Positions 20,601 to 29,397 of a stretch of 64,000 nt of DNA are shown here, piece by piece; position 1 is the stretch's first letter, and every line of letters begins with the position of its first letter. The notes beneath the pieces were generated by a model. That model was not told the origin of the DNA. It saw only the letters and a list, made by a program, of their open reading frames with translations, and searched no databases. The stretch is from Lachancea mirantina (lineage: Eukaryota; Ascomycota; Saccharomycetes; Saccharomycetales; Saccharomycetaceae): assembly GCA_900074745.1 (NCBI GenBank), contig LT598462.1:558001-622000 (forward strand), read 5' to 3'. Position numbers and translations under genes: made by a program.

Positions 20601-23600
20601 GCAAGATTTGGGATACCTTGCAAAATTCATCCATGAACGAGAGCTAGAAGACCTTTCGGATCGGTTCAAATGGAGAAAGCGTCACTGGGAGTTGTCCTAT
20701 GCTGCATCACACAACATGCTCGGTACAGGAACACACCAAATTATCCATGTCCTATATTCAATGATTTCAACTAAAACAGCAACACCTTGCATAGGCCCCC
20801 AATTGGTTAGCATAGACTATTTTTGGGACACTGATATATCAATCGGCCAATATATCAAGAACATTGTCGCGACTGCTAGCTATCCTTGTCAACATGGTTG
20901 CGGCAGTTTACTAATAGACCACTATCGGAGTTACGTCCACGGGACAGGGAAAGTGGATGTGCTCATCGAGAAGCTACAAGGTAGACACCCTGCGTTGAGA
21001 AATCTACTTTTAACATGGAGTTACTGCAAAAGATGTGGGACGTCCACCCCGATCCTGCAAATGAGCGAAAAGACCTGGAATTTTTCATTCGGAAAGTACC
21101 TCGAGCTTCTGTTTTGGAGCTCTGAAAAATGTACTAATGGTATTGGAAATTGTTCGCACGATTTTGCCAAGGACCATGTCAAATACTTTGGCTATAACGA
21201 CCTCATGGTGAGAATGGAGTATTCAAAAATTGATGTTCACGAGTTGATTCCTCCACGCATGAAGGTCACTTGGAAACCGAGCATCGACATCAAGCTAAAA
21301 GTTGAGCTTTACTACTCAATTTTGGATAAGATCAACAATTTTTATGCTAGTGTATCCGACAGGCTTGAAAGAGTTAAGCTGGATACGAAACCCGACGAAA
21401 TAGCTGTTTCGGGAAAAGAACGCATTTCTGAACTCAAGCAGAGGGCCGAAAAGGAAAAAAACCGCCTCTTGAACCAGACTGAGGAAATCTATCGGAATCT
21501 TCCCGGTGACCAACATCTCGGTCTCAATGCAGTGATTCGGTCACTTCACGATGATGCTGCTGGCTGGGATACTGAGTTCATAGATTTCGAAAAAAGTTTC
21601 CTGCCCACCGAGAAGGATATTGCCAGAATAACTGCCACCCAGCTGAAGAAACTATTTAACGACTCGGCGAAAGCAGATGATTTTGAAAGTGTGAAGTCAA
21701 GTCTCAAGTCACAAAGCAGAGCTGACCGCGACCTTAAGAACGGTGACGAAGTCGACAATGAAAGAGAAGAGCATGAGAGCACCAGTCGTAAAAAGTCAAG
21801 GTCACAACCAGGTGGTGATTCTAATGATGCCACACAAAGTTTAACCCAATCCAGCATAAGACCTCGCATGTCTCATCATTTCACAACCCCGAACCTTGGC
21901 GAGCAAAAGCACTTGACAACAACCAACCTGTCGGTGGATGACAGTTTTGTTGATGGTAGGCGCTCTGACACTTTTCGCCATATAAATTCTAATGAAGTGC
22001 TTGGGAAAAGCTCGACTAGACCAGCGAGCTTCTCGAAAGACTCGTTAGCGTGTGATTACCGAAAGAGACTTTCAGGGAGCCCCTCCGAGGTTGATTACAG
22101 ACGGTTGAGCGATAGTAGTGGCATGAGCGTCCCAACTGCGGGCAGCAGGGACCGTAATCGCCACACGAAGGTGGGACAACTTGCGACCTTTTTCGACCAA
22201 ATGCACTTTGATGCCTTGTCAAAAGAGTTCGAGCTTCAAAGAGAGCTTGAACGTATGCAGCTTAACAAGGACAAATATAAGGCTCTTCGAGTTGAATCGT
22301 CGAGACCAATTGTTGAAATATATAAGAACGCAAAGGATGCTGTTGATGAACCTCTCCACGTGGATACAAAAGCTAAAAGTACGAAGAACGGGGGATCAAA
22401 ATTTGGCCTAGGGAGATCGTTGGTAAGAGATGGGGTCAATTTGGGATCGATTGCCTACCTCAATTCAAACTATGAATTGGAAACAGAATTAGAAAACTCA
22501 ATCCATCAATGGGGACGGCGAATTTTAGACGAGGCTACGAGCAAAGAAAATGATCTTACTGAGGATGCTCCGGCTAGTGGATCTCGTAAGTCCGAGCAAC
22601 CTCTGCCTCCTATAATAACCACAACTACGGCAAACAAAGACACATCAGGCTTCGATACCCAGTCAGAAAAGTCATCGCTCATGAAAATCTTGACGAATTT
22701 TTGGGCCGACAGAGCAGCAACACTTTGGAAACCCCTTCATTATCCAACGACTTCAACAGAACATATCTTCGTTGACAGTTTAGTCATTATTCGTGAAGAT
22801 GAGTTGAGTTCTCTAATAGCTTTTTGCTTGAGTTCTACTGATTATCTTCAAAAAATGAAGAAGCTGCGCTCAAGAGATACTTGCAACGCAAGGGAGCCAG
22901 ACGCTCAAGGATCCAATCCCTTGAAATTCGAGAACCTAGAAGGGACTGGGAAAGCAAACTCGACACATCGTGTGGCATCAACCTCTTCAGTTTGTTCGTC
23001 TGAAGATATGGAGGAAAAGGCGGAGGAAACTGCGGTTGATGCTACTCAATCTGCCCCGGATATAAAGGAGTCCAAGAGTGAAGATTTAGAAACAAGAATG
23101 ACCAAAAAAACGGCGCTTCATCTGAGATATCAGTTTCAAGATGGCAATACTGTCATGTCATGCAAGATATTTTTTGCAGAACAATTCGAGGCTTTTCGCA
23201 GTGTCTGTGGCTGTGAAAGAAATTTCATTCAAAGTCTTTCCCGGTGTATTAAATGGGATTCGAGTGGCGGGAAAAGTGGGAGCGCTTTTCTGAAAACTCT
23301 GGACGACAGATTCGTTATAAAGGAACTTTCACACACGGAATTAGATTCTTTCATCAAATTCGCTCCCAGCTATTTTGAATACATGGCCCAAGCAATGTTT
23401 CACGACCTGCCTACGGCCTTAGCGAAGGTATTCGGATTTTATCAGATTCAGATCAAAAATTCAGAGACCACCAAGAGCTTCAAATTAGATCTTATCATCA
23501 TGGAGAACCTATTCTATGAGAAGAAAATGACGAGAATATTCGATTTGAAAGGTTCTATGCGCAATCGTCACGTTGAACAGACAGGTAAAGAGAACGAAGT

Positions 23601-23979
23601 TCTCCTTGATGAAAATATGGTCGAATACATTTTCGAATCGCCAATATTTGTCAGGGAATATGACAAAAAGCTTTTACGCGCTTCTTTATGGAACGATACT
23701 TTGTTTTTGGCAAAAATCAATGTTATGGATTATTCATTAGTAGTTGGAGTCGATAATGAGAACCTGAATCTGATAGTTGGAATCATTGATTTTATAAGGA
23801 CGTTTACGTGGGATAAAAAGCTTGAAAGCTGGGTCAAGGAGAGAGGATTTGTCGGAGGAGGTACGAAAGAACCTACTGTGGTTACTCCACGACAATATAA
23901 AAACAGGTTTAGAGAAGCCATGGATCGTTACATACTAATGGTTCCAGATCCTTGGTATCAAGAAGCGTATCCAAATTAA
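17611..23979 (+). CDS. FAB1: Phosphatidylinositol-3-phosphate 5-kinase Fab1
   Basis: 2122 residues. Makes PI(3,5)P2 on the vacuole/endosome membrane. A FYVE zinc finger sits at ~217-278 ([28 protein letters not shown] region with the RKHHCR lipid-binding core). A chaperonin-like CCT domain follows around 720-990 ([13 protein letters not shown]..., [13 protein letters not shown]), then a Cys-rich segment ([11 protein letters not shown]...YCKRCGT) and the C-terminal PIP kinase with [20 protein letters not shown] (~2038) and [15 protein letters not shown]. Long Ser-rich linkers are typical. The ATG at 17611 is the first in frame. ATG18, encoding a reader of its product, lies directly downstream as in YFR019W-YFR021W. 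Confidence 0.96.
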   Translation: [2122 protein letters not shown]

Positions 23980-24401
23980 AGCAATTTTAGTGGAAGAATA
24001 ATACTAGATCCGAGGAGTGAGGTTTCATTAGTCTCATAAGTGTCGAAAACATACGTATACAGTGGCGAGCGAAAGTCATTAATCACAAAAGTGACACTAT
24101 GACGAGCAATTTATATAAGAGGTTTTAGCTTGTAAGCGGTAAAAGTACATAGAAAGTTCACTATTGAGATATCATGCAACTAATTGGAAAGCCCAAATAG
24201 CTTGAATCCTCTCAGTTTTTCAGAGTTTGTTGTTCTTAACTTTATCATTTCATGAAGATTTTCATGGACCCTAATTTACTAGATATTACATCTAACAATT
24301 GAAAATAGGTGTTCGAGTTGAGGATAACAGACTTGAAGGTCAAGTGAGTTTCAACTATTTGGACTACGAGTCGAAGTTTGGGCCCGTTGCTTGTACCGAA
24401 C
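23980..24401. other. Intergenic FAB1-ATG18
   Basis: 422 bases, tandem gap serving as ATG18 promoter. No gene or motif recognised. Confidence 0.4.
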
Positions 24402-25940
24402 ATGCCAAAATCGCCCCGTATGATCAACTTTCTGAATTTCAATCAAAATGGATCGTGCATATCAATGGGTACTTCTGATGGGTTTGAAATATTCAATTGC
24501 GAGCCGTTTGGCAAATTTTGTTCTGATGAGACAGGTGGGTATGGGATCGTGGAAATGCTGTTTTCGACATCACTGCTGGCAGTGGTGGGAGTAGGAGATC
24601 AGCCGGCGATGTCGCCAAGACGTTTGCGCATATTAAACACGAAGCGACACTCGACGATATGCGAAGTTACTTTCCCGTCTACAATTCTAGCTGTCAAAAT
24701 GAACAGATCTAGACTTGTAGTACTTTTGCAAGATCAAATTTACATATACGACATTAGCAACATGCGGCTGTTACACACAATCGAAACTACCAGCAACTCG
24801 AACGGACTTGTCACCATTTCTCCATCTCTAGAAAGCAACTACCTCGCGTATCCATCCCCGCCAAAGATAATAAATTCGGAGATCAAAGGCCTTGCTACCA
24901 CCAATAACATAACTTTACTCCCGAACGAAGTAATACCATCTTCCGGCGCGGAAGTCAGCTCAAGTGCATTGACTGGGTCACAGGATGCCAAGGGGATTGT
25001 TACGTTTGATTCCAGCGCCATGGGACCTGGGACAAACCACAATGCCAAAAACAATAGCGTGAAGAACGGAGATGTCATCCTTTTCAATCTTCAAACTCTG
25101 CAACCGGCAATGGTAATCGAGGCGCATAAGGGAGAAATAGCAGCGCTCACAATTAGTCCGGATGGTACTTTACTCGCCACTGCGTCTGATAAGGGAACAA
25201 TTATAAGGGTATTTTCTGTTGAGACAGGTTCGAAAGTTTATCAATTCAGAAGAGGCACGTATCCAACGAAAATCTGTTCGATGAGTTTTAGCGATGATAA
25301 TAGGTTCTTAGCTGCAAGTTCTTCTAGCCGAACAGTCCACATTTTCAAACTTGCCAAGACTGCATCTGATCCCGGCAAAGTAGATAACCAAAACAGCAGT
25401 GACATTGAAGACCACAGCGTATTTTCTGGCGAAGACATTGAGGATGTGGAAAATGACGAGATAGGCTCGATAGGTAGCCATTCCGCTGCCAGTTTTGGCT
25501 CCTCACATGACGATCACCCGGATCCCCTCAAAGAACCCGTTATAGATTCTTCGCGAAGAACGGTCGGTAGAATGATACGCAAATCATCCCAAAAGCTATC
25601 TAGAAAGGCCGCCAAGACCCTGGGCGCATATTTCCCTATTAAAGTGACCTCAATTTTGGAGCCATCCAGACATTTTGCAAGTTTGAAACTACCCGTCGAA
25701 AACAACAATGCGGTGAAAACCATAGCCTCAGTCGGCTCCCCGGTCGAGATTCACAGCTCCGAATATCCAGATCTTTTCGAAGATGGGTCATGGGGTTCAA
25801 GAGACAGAAATCATGGTATTATGAAGGTCCTTCCTGTACGAGTCATTTCGTCCGAAGGGTTCATGTACAACTACATCTTGGATCCTGAGCGTGGCGGCGA
25901 TTGTTTACTGCTGAGCCAGTATTCACTGCTGATGTCGTGA
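24402..25940 (+). CDS. ATG18: PROPPIN beta-propeller Atg18
   Basis: 512 residues. Seven-bladed WD-like propeller that binds PI3P and PI(3,5)P2 in autophagy and vacuole size control. The start region (INFLNFNQNGSCISMGTSDGFEIFNCEPFGKF) matches yeast Atg18; the lipid-binding FRRG is present in VYQFRRGTYPTK. Two long insertions are seen: an Asn/Ser-rich one after NSEIKGLATTNNITLL and an acidic Ser-rich one after VHIFKLAKT. The end (VISSEGFMYNYILDPERGGDCLLLSQYSLLM) is diagnostic for Atg18 rather than Atg21/Hsv2. ATG at 24402 is the first Met in frame. Confidence 0.96.
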   Translation: MPKSPRMINFLNFNQNGSCISMGTSDGFEIFNCEPFGKFCSDETGGYGIVEMLFSTSLLAVVGVGDQPAMSPRRLRILNTKRHSTICEVTFPSTILAVKMNRSRLVVLLQDQIYIYDISNMRLLHTIETTSNSNGLVTISPSLESNYLAYPSPPKIINSEIKGLATTNNITLLPNEVIPSSGAEVSSSALTGSQDAKGIVTFDSSAMGPGTNHNAKNNSVKNGDVILFNLQTLQPAMVIEAHKGEIAALTISPDGTLLATASDKGTIIRVFSVETGSKVYQFRRGTYPTKICSMSFSDDNRFLAASSSSRTVHIFKLAKTASDPGKVDNQNSSDIEDHSVFSGEDIEDVENDEIGSIGSHSAASFGSSHDDHPDPLKEPVIDSSRRTVGRMIRKSSQKLSRKAAKTLGAYFPIKVTSILEPSRHFASLKLPVENNNAVKTIASVGSPVEIHSSEYPDLFEDGSWGSRDRNHGIMKVLPVRVISSEGFMYNYILDPERGGDCLLLSQYSLLMS

Positions 25941-26482
25941 AGGCGCGAAGTGTTACAAAGAGTGATCTGCTACTTTTATCTACTTAACTGTCATTGCGAA
26001 GATTGTTACTGAGAGCCTTCGAGGTGGTGATTTTTGATTAGCGTCGGAGGTCAAAATCAACCAAATCACCGTCAAATCGGCCAAGTATCAACAAACCATC
26101 GTCTCCCCGTGCAGCTAACTCTTTGAAAGGACCAACCTTTGGTCGAAAAGTTACCCTGCATTTTCATGTTCTGTTAGCTGCCTTAGATTAGGCTTTTCAT
26201 AGGAATCTTGATTTTTTCAAGCAATAAAAATTATAGGGTATCAACGCCTCGAACAGAAGAAATCTATACCCTTGAAGAGACTGCAAGAGTGGTCTTCAAG
26301 TGGTCACGATACCGACACAATACAGCATTCTATAAATTAATTTTTGTTGGATCAATAGTCGAGAGTCGAAGCCCCGAAAGTAGCCGATTTTATCGTGGAA
26401 AACAGGTTCAAACTGCGTTTAAAGAAGTTAGCAATCGACGACTTTTGAAAAGTAAGAAGGTCAGAGATATAAGATATTTGAT
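25941..26482. other. Intergenic ATG18-ROG3
   Basis: 542 bases upstream of the arrestin gene. A short open frame on the plus strand here has no family resemblance; nothing else seen. Confidence 0.4.
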
Positions 26483-28756
26483 ATGGTATTTACCGGTGGC
26501 AAATCATCAAAGGCACCAGCGCTTTTCGATATTAGGATAAAATCGACCGATCACGATGTTATTGTCGTAAAAGGGGCGCCTCATGAGGCGTCGTCGGTGC
26601 TTTTGTCGGGCACGATTGTTTTGTCTGTTTTGGAGCCGATGCAAATTAAAAAATTGAATCTGAGACTGTATGGAATGTTGCGTTTGAATGTCATGACAAC
26701 TTATCGGGGACCCAAGGGGCCTACCCAGCGGAATCTTAAATACGATAAACGGTTTTTCGAGCATGTGTGGGACAATATCAACATTCAGGATTATTTCAGA
26801 AACCTTTACGATAATTACAGTTCTTCCAGACCAATACCTAGCAAATCGAATTCGTCGTCGGCCCTGTCTGGGCTTCAACACAAGGCCAAATCGACTACAT
26901 CGTTGATGTCGTTGAGCGGAGGCTCTTCTAACAACTCTCACATTCTTGTACAGGGGAACTACGAATTTCCTTTTAGTGCAATTTTGCCAGGTTCAGTCAC
27001 AGAGAGTGTAGAGGGTCTTCCCAATGCATCTGTAATTTACAAGCTTCAGGCTACCATCGAAAGAAGCAAGTTTGCAACCGATTTGATTTGTAAGAAACAC
27101 TTGAGAGTTGTGCGAACTTTGACACCTGATGCCGTAGAGCTCAGTGAAACCATGTCTGTGGACAATACCTGGCCCAACAAGGTTGATTACTCCATTTCAA
27201 TTCCAGGAAAAGCAATAGCCATAGGCTCAGCCGCCCAGATTCACGTTATGATCGTCCCATTACTTAAGGGACTGAAGTTGGGACCCATAAAAGTTTCCTT
27301 GATCGAGTATTCATCATACTGTGCCCCTTTCGGTGCGCCTACAAGCCAGGAGAGAATAGTGAACAAGATGAAGTTGAGCGATCCCCTCAACCATAGTGCA
27401 TCAGGTGCGAATTTCGAAGATTCGGAAACCTTTCAAGATAAGTGGGAAGTTGAGACTCTTTTCAGCATTCCTCCAAGTCTCTCCAAATGCACACAGGACT
27501 GTAATATCTTGGCCAACATTAAAGTTCGGCATAAGCTCAAGTTCGTCATTTCGCTAATAAACCCAGATGGTCACATTTCGGAGCTTAGGGCCTCATTACC
27601 CGTGCAATTGTTCATTTCACCATTTGTTGCACTGGGTGTAAAAGCTACAGACTCCTTGGACAGCAGTGCAAATGTTTCTGGACACAGTAGCGAAGCAGAG
27701 CCTGACGAAGACGACGATATGATTTTCACGAACTCAGAATTAGACCTGACTCAACTTTCAAGAATTGGAGATGGAAATGCGGGCAACGTTTCTTCGGCCA
27801 GCCTTTTAGCACCTCCTAATTACGAAAACCATATTTATGATAGGCTTTGGAGTGGTATTGCTGTCGAGGACACTCCGGTTAACTCCGGCAGACAATCGCC
27901 TGTGGCCTCGGGAGCAGAACCGATGACTGATCAGCAACATATCGATGCTCTACATCAAGGTCTTCAAATGCTCAGTGTCGAGCAGGGATCGGCAGGAAAT
28001 GAAACCGAGTCTAACGGGAGGCCAGAGAGTGGTCATACCATTAGTCCCGGTAACATTAGATGCGCAAGTACAACAGCCGCTTCTGATTACTTCACAATTC
28101 CAATTCAAAGAAATGCTCATAGTCTACTTTCAATCCCGGGAGGTTTAAAATCACCAACCCCTATGTTATCGCCTGGAATCGATCATATGTCAAGGGTAAA
28201 TTCTTTTGGCCCACAAGGGTCACCATCATCAAGAGCTGACTGGAAAATCAACACGATGAGTCATGTGCCCTCCTATGAGAACGCCATGAGAGGAGACTCT
28301 TTGCCCGTAGATCTCCCACCCGCATATCCCGATCAAAATGGCGATGAACGCAATGTCGAACTGGAAAAGCCCAAGCTTGTTCATCAGAAGTCTTCTCTTC
28401 TGAATAGAGTGGGCAGCACATCACAACTGTCTCATGCCGCGCTCTCGAGGAGTAATAACAGCTCTTCTTCGTCGCTTCAAAAGCTTGGTCTATCTAGGAA
28501 TAACACAGGCGGGTCCAACGTTTCGTTGAACATTTCACCTTCAAATTCGGGAAAGGGTGGGACAGCTTCCAAACATTTTGGGTTTGGAATGACACCTCTT
28601 GCTCAAAGGAACTCACCAACCGAACTTACAGAACAAGGTGATGAAGATCTAGGTTCCAATCAAGGCTCAAAAAAGGAATTGGATACCTTTGGCCGGTCTA
28701 GTTCATTTGCCAGTCTCAAGGGACTTCTACATCGGAAAGATAAATCCCGAACTTAA
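26483..28756 (+). CDS. ROG3: Alpha-arrestin, Rod1/Rog3 type ubiquitin-ligase adaptor
   Basis: 757 residues. Arrestin N and C folds occupy about residues 10-390 (FDIRIKSTDHDVIVVKGAPHEASSVLLSGT...; NYEFPFSAILPGSVTESVEGLPNASVIYKLQA). The Ser/Asn-rich tail carries PPNY (~444-447) and PPAY (~612-615), PPxY motifs that recruit the Rsp5 ubiquitin ligase for glucose-regulated transporter endocytosis, and VPSYENAM as a variant. Position after ATG18 matches YFR022W (ROG3); as the likely pre-duplication single copy it stands for both ROG3 and ROD1. Confidence 0.9.
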   Translation: MVFTGGKSSKAPALFDIRIKSTDHDVIVVKGAPHEASSVLLSGTIVLSVLEPMQIKKLNLRLYGMLRLNVMTTYRGPKGPTQRNLKYDKRFFEHVWDNINIQDYFRNLYDNYSSSRPIPSKSNSSSALSGLQHKAKSTTSLMSLSGGSSNNSHILVQGNYEFPFSAILPGSVTESVEGLPNASVIYKLQATIERSKFATDLICKKHLRVVRTLTPDAVELSETMSVDNTWPNKVDYSISIPGKAIAIGSAAQIHVMIVPLLKGLKLGPIKVSLIEYSSYCAPFGAPTSQERIVNKMKLSDPLNHSASGANFEDSETFQDKWEVETLFSIPPSLSKCTQDCNILANIKVRHKLKFVISLINPDGHISELRASLPVQLFISPFVALGVKATDSLDSSANVSGHSSEAEPDEDDDMIFTNSELDLTQLSRIGDGNAGNVSSASLLAPPNYENHIYDRLWSGIAVEDTPVNSGRQSPVASGAEPMTDQQHIDALHQGLQMLSVEQGSAGNETESNGRPESGHTISPGNIRCASTTAASDYFTIPIQRNAHSLLSIPGGLKSPTPMLSPGIDHMSRVNSFGPQGSPSSRADWKINTMSHVPSYENAMRGDSLPVDLPPAYPDQNGDERNVELEKPKLVHQKSSLLNRVGSTSQLSHAALSRSNNSSSSSLQKLGLSRNNTGGSNVSLNISPSNSGKGGTASKHFGFGMTPLAQRNSPTELTEQGDEDLGSNQGSKKELDTFGRSSSFASLKGLLHRKDKSRT

Positions 28757-29283
28757 AATGCGAAAGAGCATACAGGTATTCGGAGCGAAAATATTGTTAT
28801 TAAAACGGGGCTGCTCATTCTCTAAAGGAGGAGAGTTTTCCCGAAGGATATTTGACGAGTGACTGTTCAGCAAGTCTTTCCAAGCTTAACGAGTATATAC
28901 AAAACTTTACTGCCGCTCGAGGTCACCAATGCAACTACATTACATCTGATACATCTGTTCATTTGGCCATGAACTGAATTTAAGAATTGCGTCTCGAGGG
29001 AAGAACAATTTTTAGCATTTGTCTCTTAATCTGCAAATACTACATATCCATAAGATGTCCTTTCTAAGCTCATCGTATTCGTGAACCTTATTGTCAAGCA
29101 ACGCCCAGTATTCAACAACTTTCAAAAGGGAAAACCGTTACTCAGGTGAAAGAGATCAGGATTAATGGCAACTGAGTGAACAAAGATTTCTATTCTGTAA
29201 GTGTCTCCTCTTCTTATATAAGACTTTCCTGTTGTCGCATAACATATATTGGCCGAATTGTGCTTCTCCTCGACGAATATAAT
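28757..29283. other. Intergenic ROG3 to tRNA-Gln
   Basis: 527 AT-rich bases without a recognised gene or element. Confidence 0.4.
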
Positions 29284-29355
29284 GGTTCTATAGTGTAGTG
29301 GTTATCACTTTCGGTTTTGATCCGAACAACCCCGGTTCGAATCCGGGTAGGACCT
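29284..29355 (+). tRNA. tRNA-Gln (TTG)
   Basis: 72-nt cloverleaf starting GGTTCTATAGTGTAGTGG, with the anticodon TTG in the loop between TTTCGG and the pairing CCGAA strand. The B box GGTTCGAATCC is intact. The acceptor GGTTCTA/TAGGACC contains one T-G wobble. No intron. Terminator T6 at 29358-29363. Only 42 bases separate it from the next gene's first ATG. Confidence 0.95.
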
Positions 29356-29397
29356 CATTTTTTCGACAAATCGATCTGGTATTTTGGAAGTATTTGA

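Noticed and set aside
26495-26503. GGTGGCAAA, a perfect Rpn4/PACE proteasome element
   Set aside because: It lies inside the ROG3 coding sequence just after the start codon.
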